DNA of 64,000 nt, taken from assembly GCF_004028635.1 (NCBI RefSeq), contig NZ_RQJW01000011.1, positions 124,001 to 188,000 of the forward strand, read 5' to 3'. This DNA comes from Streptomyces cyaneus. Lineage in GTDB: Bacteria > Actinomycetota > Actinomycetes > Streptomycetales > Streptomycetaceae. The notes beneath the pieces are model-generated. The model saw only the letters and a list, made by a program, of their open reading frames with translations. It had not been told where the DNA came from and searched no databases. Shown one piece after another: positions 8,901 to 17,040 of this stretch; position 1 is the first letter of the stretch; every line of letters starts with the position of its first letter. The position numbers and the translations under genes were made by a program.

Positions 8901-9593
8901 CTCCCCGAGGACCCCGAGCACCCCCGCAACCAGCCCAAGCCCTTCGTCCGGTCCGAGCAGGAGAAGCGGCTCAAGGCCGCCGAGCGCGCCTACCAGCAGC
9001 TCGGCAAGGTCAACCCCCTCGCCCTGGAGGAGTTCGCCGCGCTGGAGGAACGGCACAAGTTCCTCAGCGAGCAGCTGGAGGACCTGAAGAAGACCCGTGC
9101 CGACCTGCTCCAGGTCGTCAAGGAGGTCGACGAGCGCGTCGAGCAGGTCTTCACCGAGGCGTACCGGGACACGGCCCGGGAGTTCGAGGGCGTCTTCAGC
9201 CGGCTGTTCCCCGGCGGCGAGGGACGGCTGATCCTGACCGATCCCGACAACATGCTCACCACGGGTGTCGACGTCGAGGCACGTCCCCCCGGCAAGAAGG
9301 TCAAGCGGCTGTCGCTGCTCTCGGGTGGTGAGCGCTCACTAACCGCCGTTGCCCTGCTGGTGTCGATCTTCAAGGCCCGGCCGAGCCCGTTCTACGTCAT
9401 GGACGAGGTCGAGGCCGCCCTCGACGACACCAACCTGCAGCGGCTGATCCGCATCATGCAGGAGCTGCAGGAAGCCTCGCAGCTGATCGTGATCACCCAC
9501 CAGAAGCGCACGATGGAGGTCGCCGACGCTTTGTACGGCGTCTCCATGCAGGGCGATGGTGTGTCAAAGGTCATCAGCCAGCGGCTTCGCTGA
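5946..9593 (+). CDS. smc: Chromosome segregation ATPase Smc
   Basis: SMC protein of 1215 aa that, with ScpA and ScpB, organises and segregates chromosomes. The Walker A GPNGSGKSN is near residue 31, long coiled coils enclose a hinge domain around residues 480-700, and the C-terminal head carries LSGGERSL (about 1125) and Walker B YVMDEVEAALDD (about 1149). The GTG at 5946 starts MHLKALTLRGFKSF, the usual N terminus; TAGAGT at 5932-5937 is placed as a -10 box for a leaderless message. Oddity: residues from 583 onward (APQRGAGNCATSHDEP) are encoded by a dispersed Streptomyces repeat. That fits the slightly larger size than I recall for S. coelicolor Smc (about 1186 aa). Confidence 0.97.
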   Translation: MHLKALTLRGFKSFASATTLRFEPGITCVVGPNGSGKSNVVDALSWVMGEQGAKSLRGGKMEDVIFAGTTGRPPLGRAEVSLTIDNSDGALPIEYAEVTITRIMFRNGGSEYQINGDTCRLLDIQELLSDSGIGREMHVIVGQGQLDSVLHADPMGRRAFIEEAAGVLKHRKRKEKALRKLDAMQANLARVQDLTDELRRQLKPLGRQAAVARRAAVIQADLRDARLRLLADDLVRLREALQAEVADEAALKERKEAAEQQLKKALQREALLEDEVRQLTPRLQRAQQTWYELSQLAERVRGTISLADARVKSATSAPPEERRGRDPEDMEREAARIREQEAELEAALEAAERALEDTVAHRAELERELAQEERRLKDVARAIADRREGLARLNGQVNAARSRAASAQAEIDRLAAARDEAQERAFAAQEEYEALKAEVDGLDAGDAELGEQHEEAKQQLAEAEAALTAAREAATAVERGRAATEARRDALALGLRRKDGTGILLGARDRLTGLLGPAAEMLTVTPGYEVALAAAFGAAADAIAVTSPSAAAEAIRLLRKQDGGRAALLLAGEPEVLTEAGTAAPQRGAGNCATSHDEPADARPHDAALPVAAQPAERLAADFVRGPSELMPAVRRLLHGIIVVPTLEDAEELVYAHPHLTAVTAEGDLLGAHFAHGGSAGAPSLLEVQASVDEAAAELEELAVRCEELTEAQHAAAERRKASAALVEELGERRRAADREKSAVAQQLGRLAGQARGAAGEAERSVAAAARAQDALDKALQEVEELAERLAVAEEMPVEEEPDTSVRDRLAADGANARQTEMEARLQVRTHEERVKGLAGRADSLDRAARAERDARARAEQRRARLRHEAAVAEAVASGARQLLAHVEVSLARADAERTAAEAAKARREQELAAARNEGRDLKAELDKLTDSVHRGEVLGAEKRMRIEQLETKALEELGVEPAGLVSEYGPHQLVPPSLAAEGEQLPEDPEHPRNQPKPFVRSEQEKRLKAAERAYQQLGKVNPLALEEFAALEERHKFLSEQLEDLKKTRADLLQVVKEVDERVEQVFTEAYRDTAREFEGVFSRLFPGGEGRLILTDPDNMLTTGVDVEARPPGKKVKRLSLLSGGERSLTAVALLVSIFKARPSPFYVMDEVEAALDDTNLQRLIRIMQELQEASQLIVITHQKRTMEVADALYGVSMQGDGVSKVISQRLR
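7692..7746 (+). repeat. Dispersed Streptomyces repeat inside smc
   Basis: This is a copy of a repeat I recognise from Streptomyces intergenic regions: hairpin GCGCCCC-AAA-GGGGCGC (7695-7711), then GCGGGGAACTGCGCGACCAG, ending near ACCCGCAG. It starts on codon 583 of smc and keeps the reading frame. A second, reverse-oriented relative lies at 61236-61311. Confidence 0.8.
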
Positions 9594-9656
9594 GGTCGGC
9601 TTCGGGGTAGGAGCCCGCCGGCAGCACCCGGGGCCATACCCAGCCACTTTCACCAT

Positions 9657-9731
9657 CACTTCAAGAAGTGAACACACGTCAGCTAGTCGCGTCTCGAAAC
9701 TCATAGCCATCCGCCTATTGACTTCGAAACT
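9657..9731 (+). promoter_or_regulatory. Repeated palindromic boxes upstream of glcP
   Basis: The 239-bp smc-glcP gap is AT-richer than its surroundings. It holds a perfect palindrome CACTTCAAGAAGTG (9657-9670) and direct repeats TCGAAACT at 9694-9701 and 9724-9731, exactly 30 bp apart. glcP1 of S. coelicolor is glucose-induced, so these are candidate operators, but I cannot name the regulator. Confidence 0.4.
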
Positions 9732-9832
9732 TGAAGGCATAGTCTCTGCAACGTTGCTTTTACCTTCAGGTATCACTACTTGGAGCGGCTGACCCCCACC
9801 CGGCAGCGTTGCCGGTGGCCCGAGGAGTACAC

Positions 9833-11248
9833 GTGACCAGCACAGCGCAGGCACCTACGTCAGGAGCCAGGACGGCTCACCCCGAACATCTCGGGCACGT
9901 CGTCTTCATCACCGCGGCGGCCGCCATGGGCGGCTTCCTCTTCGGCTACGACAGCTCCGTCATCAACGGAGCCAACGGTGGCATCCAGGCCCGGTTCGAC
10001 CTCAGCTCGGGCGTCACCGGTACCGTCGCCGCCAGCGCCCTGCTCGGCAGCGCCCTCGGTGCCGCGATCGCCGGCCGCATAGCCGACCGCATCGGCCGGA
10101 TCCGCGTCATGCAGATCGCGGCGGTGCTGTTCGCTGTGAGCGCCGTCGGCTCCGGGCTCCCGTTCGCCGCGTGGGACCTCGCCGCCTGGCGTGTCCTCGG
10201 CGGCATCGCCATCGGCATGGCCTCGGTCATCGGCCCGGCCTACATCGCCGAGGTCGCCCCGCCGGCCTACCGCGGCAGGCTCGCCTCGTTCCAGCAGGCC
10301 GCCATCGTCATCGGCATCGCCGTCTCCCAGCTCGTCAACTGGGCCATCCTCAACATGGCCGACGGTGAGGAGCGCGGCACGGTCGCGGGCCTGGAGGCCT
10401 GGCAGTGGATGCTCGGCGTGATGCTCGTACCCGCCGTGATCTACGGCCTGCTGTCCTTCGCCATCCCCGAGTCCCCGCGCTACCTGATCAGCGTCGGCCG
10501 CGTCGAGGACGCGAAGAAGGTGCTCGCCGACGTCGAGGGCGGCGTGGACCTGGACGGCCGGGTCGCCGAGATCGACCAGGCCATGCGCAGCGACCACAAG
10601 TCCACGTTCCGGGACCTGCTGGGCGGCCGCTTCGGCCTGCTGCCGATCGTGTGGATCGGTATCGGCCTGTCCGTCTTCCAGCAGCTGGTCGGCATCAACG
10701 TCATCTTCTACTACTCGAACCTGCTGTGGCAGTCCGTGGGCGTCGACCCGTCGAGCTCGTTCTTCTACTCGTTCGAGACCTCGATCATCAACATCGTCGG
10801 CACCGTGATCGCGATGATCTTCGTCGACCGCATCGGCCGTAAGCCGCTCGCCCTCATCGGCTCCGTCGGCATGGGCCTCTCGCTCGCGGCGGCCGCCTGG
10901 GCCTTCTCCTTCCAGAACGGCAACGACCCGCTGCCGACCGCGCAGGGCTACGTGGCTCTCATCGCCGCCAACGCCTTCGTCCTCTTCTTCGCCCTGTCCT
11001 GGGGCGTGGTCGTCTGGGTCATGCTCGGCGAGGTCTTCCCGAACAAGATCCGCGCCGCAGCCCTGGGCGTGGCCGCCTCGGCCCAGTGGATCGCCAACTG
11101 GGTGATCACGATCACCTTCCCGGACCTGTCGGACTGGAACCTGTCGCTCACCTACGTCATGTACGCGGTGTTCGCCTTCCTCTCCATCCCGTTCATCCTC
11201 AAGTTCGTGCCCGAGACCAAGGGCAAGAAGCTGGAGGAGATGGGCTGA
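9833..11248 (+). CDS. glcP: MFS sugar permease, glucose transporter GlcP
   Basis: Proton-sugar symporter of 471 aa with twelve membrane helices. Sugar-porter signatures are all present: GGFLFGYDSSVINGA in TM1, RIGR after TM2, PESPRYL before the central loop, QQLVGINVIFYYS in TM7, DRIGRKPL, and VPETKGK at the end. Length and context match GlcP, the major glucose uptake system of S. coelicolor. The GTG at 9833 follows GAGGAG at proper spacing; a longer frame from 9809 lacks this. The gene is monocistronic, bounded by possible operators upstream and a strong terminator downstream. A related hexose or inositol specificity cannot be excluded. Confidence 0.92.
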   Translation: MTSTAQAPTSGARTAHPEHLGHVVFITAAAAMGGFLFGYDSSVINGANGGIQARFDLSSGVTGTVAASALLGSALGAAIAGRIADRIGRIRVMQIAAVLFAVSAVGSGLPFAAWDLAAWRVLGGIAIGMASVIGPAYIAEVAPPAYRGRLASFQQAAIVIGIAVSQLVNWAILNMADGEERGTVAGLEAWQWMLGVMLVPAVIYGLLSFAIPESPRYLISVGRVEDAKKVLADVEGGVDLDGRVAEIDQAMRSDHKSTFRDLLGGRFGLLPIVWIGIGLSVFQQLVGINVIFYYSNLLWQSVGVDPSSSFFYSFETSIINIVGTVIAMIFVDRIGRKPLALIGSVGMGLSLAAAAWAFSFQNGNDPLPTAQGYVALIAANAFVLFFALSWGVVVWVMLGEVFPNKIRAAALGVAASAQWIANWVITITFPDLSDWNLSLTYVMYAVFAFLSIPFILKFVPETKGKKLEEMG

Positions 11249-11309
11249 CCGGCCCTCCGAACTCGGGGGGAAGGGCCAAGTCCCCGCTGCCCCTCTCCCC
11301 GTAACCCCG

Positions 11310-11350
11310 CCGCCGCCCCGGCTCGGCCACTGCCCGAGCCGGGGCGGCGG
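11310..11350 (+). terminator. Strong terminator after glcP
   Basis: A perfect 17-bp stem (11310-11326 with 11334-11350, arm CCGCCGCCCCGGCTCGG), 7-nt loop, then TTTCG. It lies between convergent genes and may serve both. Confidence 0.9.
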
Positions 11351-11376
11351 TTTCGTACATCACCGAATTCCGTACG

Positions 11377-11754
11377 TCACCAGATGAGGACGCCGCCGCC
11401 GATCTCCACGGCCTTGAGGGCGCTCTCCTCGATGATCCGCAAACGCAGCTCGATCCCGTCCCGGTGTTCCTCGACCGTCCGCGGGTGCTCAGTGCCATGA
11501 GCGATCGCGTCCAAGTGGGCACGCAGCAGTGCGACCTCGCTCAGGAACTCCGGCACCTGCTCGGCCTCCACCTCCAGATCCCGCTCGGCCAGCACGGGGA
11601 GGAAGCGCGCACCCAGCGAGCGCACGAACTGAGACCCCCACACGGTCCTACGCCAAGACTCGAAGCCGCCGGACTGATAGACGTCGTCCGGCACGTCGAG
11701 TATCTGCCTCTTCCCGTCCGGTTCCCGGACGAACACTTCCACCAGCAGACTCAT
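11377..11754 (-). CDS. Hypothetical protein
   Basis: Soluble protein of 125 aa beginning MSLLVEVFVREPDGKR, with the segments DVPDDVYQSGGFESWRRTVW and a charged helical C-terminal half. I do not recognise a characterised family. It follows the F420-type oxidoreductase gene on the same strand with a 52-bp gap, so it may be co-transcribed with it. Codon usage is normal for the window. Function unknown. Confidence 0.75.
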   Translation of the reverse strand: MSLLVEVFVREPDGKRQILDVPDDVYQSGGFESWRRTVWGSQFVRSLGARFLPVLAERDLEVEAEQVPEFLSEVALLRAHLDAIAHGTEHPRTVEEHRDGIELRLRIIEESALKAVEIGGGVLIW

Positions 11755-11806
11755 GCGCCCAGTGGATCAGCCGCCGCCCTGCCGGGCCATCGAATATCCG
11801 CGAGGG

Positions 11807-12778
11807 TCAGTGGCCCAGCGCCGGAAGCACCTCCTGCGCGAACAACCGCAGGCTCCGCCACCCCTCCTCCACCGGCATCCCGCCCGACAGCGGATGCAGC
11901 ACGTAGTTGTCGAACCCCAGCGCCACACACTCCTGAGGCGTCACGATCCGGTACACGCCCTCCGCGCGCAGCTCCTGCACCGTCGTGGCCCCCGACTTCA
12001 CGGCGGACCGCACATCCCCGGACTGCCAGGAGGCGTACGTCCGAGCCTCGTGCAGGAAGTGCCCTCCGTACTGGGCCCACGCCCGGTCGGGATCCTCGGC
12101 GACATGCAGCAGTGGCGTCTCCGCGGCCGGCATCATCGTCCAGCCCTCGGTGCCGTACTCCACGAGCCGCTCCTTGTAATACGCCTCCAGCTCCGGCAGA
12201 TGCGCGCTGGGGAAGAACGGCAGGCCGAGCCGGGCGGCCCGGCGGGCGGCGGCCTTCGAGGAGCCGCCGACCAGGAGCAGGGGGTGCGGGTCGGTACACG
12301 GGCGCGGGGTGACCCGTACCGTACGGCCCCGGTACTCGAACTCCTCGCCGGTCCACGCCTTCAGCAGCGTCTCCAGCAGCTCGTCCTGGAGCTTGCCGCG
12401 CCGCTTCCACTCCACGTCGAACAGGGCGTACTCCTCGGGCCGGTACCCGATCCCGGCGACGGTCACCAGCCGGCCGCCGCTCAGCAGATCCAGTACGGCG
12501 ATCTCCTCGGCCAGCCGCAGCGGGTCGTGCAGTGGGCCGATGATCGCCGAGACGGTGACCGCGATCCGTCGCGTCGCGCCGAAGACCGCCGCCGCGAAGG
12601 CGAAAGGTGACGGCAGCCAGTTGTTGTCGGCGCCGTGGTGCTCCTCGGTCTGCACGGTGGTGATGCCGTGCTCGTCGGCGTACGCGGCCATCTGCAGGGC
12701 CGCCTGATAGCGGGCGGCGAGCGAGGCGGGGGTGGCGTCGGGCTCGACGAGGTTGAAACGTACGACCGTGACGGGCAT
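11807..12778 (-). CDS. LLM-class F420-dependent oxidoreductase
   Basis: Luciferase-like monooxygenase-family protein of 323 aa with the TIM-barrel pattern of F420- or FMN-dependent oxidoreductases. Markers include EEHHGADNNWLPSP near residue 46, a long helix ending AEEIAVLDLLSGGRL, and LLVGGSSKAAARRAARLG for cofactor phosphate binding. The substrate is not deducible. The ATG at 12778 is preceded by GAAGGGGGA. It is divergent from ftsY, with about 100 bp between the two starts. The following small gene may belong to the same operon. Confidence 0.85.
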   Translation of the reverse strand: MPVTVVRFNLVEPDATPASLAARYQAALQMAAYADEHGITTVQTEEHHGADNNWLPSPFAFAAAVFGATRRIAVTVSAIIGPLHDPLRLAEEIAVLDLLSGGRLVTVAGIGYRPEEYALFDVEWKRRGKLQDELLETLLKAWTGEEFEYRGRTVRVTPRPCTDPHPLLLVGGSSKAAARRAARLGLPFFPSAHLPELEAYYKERLVEYGTEGWTMMPAAETPLLHVAEDPDRAWAQYGGHFLHEARTYASWQSGDVRSAVKSGATTVQELRAEGVYRIVTPQECVALGFDNYVLHPLSGGMPVEEGWRSLRLFAQEVLPALGH

Positions 12779-12884
12779 GGGGGTCCCCCTTCACCGGGCG
12801 GGTGTGGGGGAGGACGTTAGCTGACGGTGTGTCAGACATCCAGGCCAGCGTAACCCATATTCCATGGCGGATACTGGACGCGTT

Positions 12885-14096
12885 ATGGACATCCTCATCC
12901 TTGCTGTAGTCATCGCCGTGGTGGTGCTCGGCGCGCTCGGCGGGCTCATCGTCGGCACGCGCCGTAAGAAGCAGCTGCCCCCGCCGCCCCCCGCCGCCCC
13001 CGACATCACCGCCCCTCCGGCCGAGCCGCACGTCGGCGACGAGGCCGAAACGCCGCGCGACGAACCGCGCCGGACCATAGAGGAGGTGGACCTTCCGGGC
13101 GGCGGAGCATCGACCGCCGTCGAGGAACCGCCCGTCGTCGAAGAGCTCCCGCCGACCGAGATCGAGGTCCCGGAGCCCACCGCCGGCCGCCTGATCCGCC
13201 TGCGCGCCCGGCTCTCCCGCTCGCAGAACGCCCTCGGCAAGGGGCTGCTCACGCTCCTGTCGCGCGAGCACCTCGACGAGGACACCTGGGAGGAGATCGA
13301 GGACACGCTGCTCACCGCCGACGTCGGCGTGCTGCCCACCCAGGAACTGGTCGACGGGCTGCGCGAGCGCGTGAAGGTCCTCGGCACCCGCACCCCCGAT
13401 GAGCTGCGCGGCCTGCTGCGCGAGGAGCTGCTCAAGCTGGTCGGCACCGACTTCGACCGCACGGTGAAGACGGAGCCGGAGACCAGCAAGCCCGGCATCG
13501 TGATGGTCGTCGGCGTCAACGGCACCGGTAAGACCACCACCACCGGCAAGCTCGCCCGCGTCCTCGTGGCCGACGGCCGCAGCGTGGTCCTGGGCGCCGC
13601 CGACACTTTCCGTGCCGCCGCCGCCGACCAGCTCCAGACCTGGGGCGAGCGCGTCGGCGCCTACACCGTGCGCGGGCCCGAGGGCGGCGACCCCGCCTCC
13701 GTCGCCTTCGACGCGGTGAAGGAGGGCAAGGAGATGGGGTCGGACGTCGTCCTCATCGACACCGCCGGGCGCCTGCACACCAAGACCGGCCTCATGGACG
13801 AGCTCGGCAAGGTCAAGCGGGTCGTCGAGAAGCACGCGCCGCTGGACGAGATCCTGCTCGTGCTGGACGCGACGACCGGGCAGAACGGTCTGGTCCAGGC
13901 CCGCGTCTTCGCCGAGGTCGTCGACATCACCGGCATCGTGCTCACCAAGCTCGACGGCACGGCCAAGGGCGGCATCGTCGTCGCGGTCCAGCGCGAGCTG
14001 GGCGTGCCGGTGAAGCTGGTCGGGCTGGGCGAGGGCGCCGATGACTTGGCGCCGTTCGAGCCGGAGGCGTTCGTCGATGCCCTTATCGGAGAGTGA
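12885..14096 (+). CDS. ftsY: Signal recognition particle receptor FtsY
   Basis: SRP receptor GTPase of 403 aa that docks Ffh-bound ribosomes at the membrane. An N-terminal hydrophobic helix (ILILAVVIAVVVLGALGGLI) anchors it, a Pro- and Glu-rich linker follows, then the NG domain: GVNGTGKTTTTGKLA near residue 210, DTFRAAAADQL, DTAGRLH and TKLDGTAKGG. The ATG at 12885 gives the usual MDILILAVV start; an ATG seven codons earlier is also in frame and neither has a clear ribosome-binding site. It partners with ffh at 21501. Confidence 0.95.
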   Translation: MDILILAVVIAVVVLGALGGLIVGTRRKKQLPPPPPAAPDITAPPAEPHVGDEAETPRDEPRRTIEEVDLPGGGASTAVEEPPVVEELPPTEIEVPEPTAGRLIRLRARLSRSQNALGKGLLTLLSREHLDEDTWEEIEDTLLTADVGVLPTQELVDGLRERVKVLGTRTPDELRGLLREELLKLVGTDFDRTVKTEPETSKPGIVMVVGVNGTGKTTTTGKLARVLVADGRSVVLGAADTFRAAAADQLQTWGERVGAYTVRGPEGGDPASVAFDAVKEGKEMGSDVVLIDTAGRLHTKTGLMDELGKVKRVVEKHAPLDEILLVLDATTGQNGLVQARVFAEVVDITGIVLTKLDGTAKGGIVVAVQRELGVPVKLVGLGEGADDLAPFEPEAFVDALIGE

Positions 14097-14097
14097 C

Positions 14098-14168
14098 CCA
14101 CCTGGGAAATTTCCTAGGTGGCCGAAGAAGCGCCCGCTCCCCAAGGTGCAGTTGGGGGACGGGCGCTT
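14098..14168. terminator. Palindrome and hairpin between convergent ftsY and the primase-like gene
   Basis: A 24-nt near-perfect palindrome (14098-14121, arms CCACCT and AGGTGG around GGGAAATTTCCT, one G-T pair) lies directly after the ftsY stop. A second stem follows at 14128-14144 with 14152-14168, 17 pairs with one mismatch and one G-T. Probably a bidirectional terminator. Confidence 0.85.
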
Positions 14169-14229
14169 CGCTGTGTACGACTGTGACGGCTGTGACGAAC
14201 TGTGGCGACTGTGCCCTGCGCTACGGCCG

Positions 14230-14886
14230 TTACACCCGCGACCGATGCGCCACGTACGCCAGCGTCCCCAGCAGCAGGCGCGCGGCCGGGGGCCTCGTCG
14301 CCGAGTCCAGCTCGGGTGGCCGCAGCCACCGCACCGGCCCCAGCCCGCCCCGGTCGGACGGCGGGGCTGTGATGTGCGTACCGGGGCCGAGGCCGCGCAG
14401 GTCGAGGTGGGTCTGGTCGTCCCAGCCCATGCGGTAGAGGAGCTCGGGGAGTTCCGCGGCGGCACCGGGGGCGACGAAGAAGTGGGCGCGGCCCTCGGGG
14501 GTGGCGGTGACCGGGCCGAGGGGGAGGCCCATGCGCTCGAGCCGGGTCAGCGCGCGGCGGCCGGCGGGCTCGGCCACCTCGATCACGTCGAACGCCCGCC
14601 CGACCGGCAGCATCACCGAGGCGCCCGGCACCTCCGCCCAGGCCCTGCCGACCTCGTCGAGCGTGGCCCCTGCCGGGACCTCGGGCGCGAAGTCGAGGGG
14701 GTGTGCGCCGGGGGCGTGGCAGTCGGAGCGGCCGCACGAGCAGGCGCCTGCCGCGGCTCGCGCGCCGGGCACCACGTCCCAGCTCCACAGTCCGGTGAAC
14801 TCGGCGACGGTGGTGCACTCCGAGGAGCGGCCGCGTCGTCGCGAGCCGGATCGGATCTCCCGGATGCCGCCGATCGTGAAGCCCAT
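14230..14886 (-). CDS. Primase/polymerase (Prim-Pol) N-terminal-like protein
   Basis: Protein of 218 aa resembling the N-terminal domain of bifunctional DNA primase/polymerases, with the family elements FDVIEV, AHFFVAPG and LRGLGPGTHITAPPS. In active enzymes the first element holds two catalytic aspartates; here it reads D-V-I-E, so activity is uncertain. A CSCGRSDC cluster near residue 50 could bind a metal. No helicase domain is attached, unlike replicative versions. The ATG at 14886 gives MGFTIGGIREIRSG; upstream extension is arginine-rich and unlikely. It is divergent from nsdA across a long gap. Confidence 0.75.
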   Translation of the reverse strand: MGFTIGGIREIRSGSRRRGRSSECTTVAEFTGLWSWDVVPGARAAAGACSCGRSDCHAPGAHPLDFAPEVPAGATLDEVGRAWAEVPGASVMLPVGRAFDVIEVAEPAGRRALTRLERMGLPLGPVTATPEGRAHFFVAPGAAAELPELLYRMGWDDQTHLDLRGLGPGTHITAPPSDRGGLGPVRWLRPPELDSATRPPAARLLLGTLAYVAHRSRV

Positions 14887-15344
14887 GCCCCCTCCAACGG
14901 GTCCAGCGCGCCGGTGGTTACGGCACGGATTCGCTACGTGACCCTGTGTGTTCCTGGATCGCCGGTTACCCGCTGGCGCCGCTCGGTCCACGCGGCGCCT
15001 GGAAGTGCTCCGGGTTGTGGGCTTGGCGACACGCGCCCCCGAGTGCTTCGCTCCGCCCACTTCCGGCCGTCCTATGTCAAGTGAATCGCGTGGAGGCCAC
15101 CGTTAGTTCATTCGAAGGGGTGGCGAATGGTGGCGTTTCCGGGATCGCCATGGCTGGGCCCGTGATCGTAGGATTACCGTGAGTGCACGGCCCTTGGGGG
15201 CACATGCACTCGTGGGTATGCCGGAGGCAAGTCGGCTTTCCGTTCGAAGGGTGACAACTGCCGGACGGACGGCCGTATTTACCGGCATTCTGATAGGGCT
15301 TGGCGCACTCGGTGACAAGTGGTCCAAGGGATGGGGGCGTTCCA
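14887..15344. other. Long divergent regulatory region upstream of nsdA
   Basis: About 458 bp between the divergent primase-like gene and nsdA. A 67-codon frame from GTG 15179 lacks third-position GC bias and runs into nsdA, so I do not call it. Third-position GC falls and the sequence is richer in A and T near 15100-15300, as in a promoter region. Controlling sites for the developmental regulator are likely here, but I can name none. Confidence 0.5.
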
Positions 15345-16838
15345 GTGAGCGGCAACAGCGGAAGCGGTACGAATGCCGGTAGCGCATCGCACGCCGACAA
15401 GCGCCCGAACGAGCTGCTCATGTCCTGGTTCGTGCGCAGCGGCTGGTCGAAGGGCGAACTCGCCCGCCAGGTGAACCGCCGTGCCCGCCAGTTGGGCGCC
15501 AACCACATCTCGACCGACACCTCCCGCGTACGGCGCTGGCTGGACGGCGAGAACCCCCGCGAGCCGATCCCGCGGATCCTGTCCGAGCTGTTCTCCGAGC
15601 GGTTCGGCTGCGTCGTCTCCGTCGAGGACCTCGGCCTGCGGGCCGCCCGTCAGTCACCCTCCGTGTCCGGCGTCGACCTGCCCTGGACGGGTCCGCAGAC
15701 GGTGGCCCTGCTCAGCGAGTTCTCGCGCAGCGACCTGATGCTGGCGCGGCGCGGCTTCCTCGGGAGCTCGCTGGCCCTGTCCGCGGGCCCGGCCCTCATC
15801 GAACCGATGCAGCGCTGGCTGGTCCCCGCGCCCCCGGCGCCGTACCAGGAGCCCCGGCCCGTCCCGTCCTCGCGCGCGCGTGGCCGCCTGTCCAGGCCTG
15901 AGCTGGACCTGCTGGAGTCCACGACCGTAATGTTCCGGCAGTGGGACGCCCAGTGCGGCGGCGGGCTGCGCCGCAAGGCGGTCGTGGGCCAGCTGCACGA
16001 GGTGACCGACCTGCTCCAGGAGCCCCAGCCGGAGGCCACCACCAGGAAGCTGTTCAAGGTCGCCGCCGAGCTGGCGGAGCTGGCCGGCTGGATGTCGTAC
16101 GACGTGGGGCTCCAGCCCACCGCCCAGAAGTACTTCGTCCTCGCCCTGCACGCCGCCAAGGAGGCGGGCGACCGGCCGCTCGGCTCGTACATCCTCTCCA
16201 GCATGAGCCGCCAGATGATCCACCTCGGCCGGCCCGACGACGCCCTGGAGCTGGTCCACCTCGCGCAGTACGGCAGCCGGGACTGCGCGAGCCCGCGCAC
16301 CCAGTCCATGCTGTATGCGATGGAGGCCCGCGCGTACGCCAACATGGGCCAGCCCGGCAAGTGCAAGCGGGCGGTCCGGATGGCCGAGGACACCTTCTCC
16401 GAGGCCGACGAGTGGGACGAGCCGGACCCCGACTGGATCCGCTTCTTCTCCGAGGCCGAGCTGTACGGCGAGAACTCCCACTCCTACCGCGACCTGGCCT
16501 ACGTCGCAGGCCGCAGCCCCACGTACGCCTCGCTGGCCGAGCCCCTGATGCAGCAGGCCGTGGACCTGTTCGCGAACGACGGTGAGCACCAGCGGTCGTA
16601 CGCACTGAACCTCATCGGCATGGCCACGGTTCATCTGCTGCGGCGCGAGCCCGAGCAGAGCGCGGTCTATGCGGAGCAGGCCATGCAGATCGCCAAGAAG
16701 GTGCGCTCCGAGCGCGTCAACACTCGTATTCGAAAGACGGTCGACACGGCCGTACGCGACTTCGGGGATCTCGCCGAGGTCGTGGACCTCACCGACAAGC
16801 TCGCGGTGGAGCTGCCGGAGACCGCGGAGGCGGTCTGA
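15345..16838 (+). CDS. nsdA: NsdA, negative regulator of differentiation and antibiotic production
   Basis: Protein of 497 aa matching Streptomyces NsdA, whose loss in S. coelicolor increases sporulation and actinorhodin. Residues about 20-95 form an XRE-like helix-turn-helix (SGWSKGELARQVNRRA, TSRVRRWLDGENPREPI). The C-terminal two thirds are TPR-like helical repeats, with segments such as AAKEAGDRPLGSYILSSMSR. The GTG at 15345 follows GGGGG at 15333-15337; a longer frame from 15300 lacks a good site. The position just upstream of amtB matches my recollection of S. coelicolor. A terminator follows at 16872-16956. Confidence 0.93.
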   Translation: MSGNSGSGTNAGSASHADKRPNELLMSWFVRSGWSKGELARQVNRRARQLGANHISTDTSRVRRWLDGENPREPIPRILSELFSERFGCVVSVEDLGLRAARQSPSVSGVDLPWTGPQTVALLSEFSRSDLMLARRGFLGSSLALSAGPALIEPMQRWLVPAPPAPYQEPRPVPSSRARGRLSRPELDLLESTTVMFRQWDAQCGGGLRRKAVVGQLHEVTDLLQEPQPEATTRKLFKVAAELAELAGWMSYDVGLQPTAQKYFVLALHAAKEAGDRPLGSYILSSMSRQMIHLGRPDDALELVHLAQYGSRDCASPRTQSMLYAMEARAYANMGQPGKCKRAVRMAEDTFSEADEWDEPDPDWIRFFSEAELYGENSHSYRDLAYVAGRSPTYASLAEPLMQQAVDLFANDGEHQRSYALNLIGMATVHLLRREPEQSAVYAEQAMQIAKKVRSERVNTRIRKTVDTAVRDFGDLAEVVDLTDKLAVELPETAEAV

Positions 16839-16871
16839 CGGCCCCGGGTGAATCCCGGAAACCCCAGAACC

Positions 16872-16956
16872 CCGGCCGCGGCCGGCCCTCCCGAACTGCC
16901 CGACTCGGCTCCCCCATGCCAGGTCATCGGAAGGCCGACCGCGGCCGGCTTTTCTT
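16872..16956 (+). terminator. Terminator after nsdA
   Basis: CCGGCCGCGGCCGGCC (16872-16887) can pair with GGCCGACCGCGGCCGG (16933-16948) with one G-T pair, followed by CTTTTCTTCCTT. The 3' arm alone also folds as GGCCG-ACCG-CGGCC (16933-16946). Confidence 0.75.
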
Positions 16957-17040
16957 CCTTCAGTGAAGGTTGCGCCACGATAACGATCAGGCAGCCGAAC
17001 ATCTCGCAGTTCATCAACGCGTAACACGCAGGGCGTCTTC

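Noticed and set aside
15179-15382. 67-codon ORF upstream of and overlapping nsdA
   Set aside because: No third-position GC bias in its first half, no homology I recognise, and it overlaps the nsdA start in another frame.
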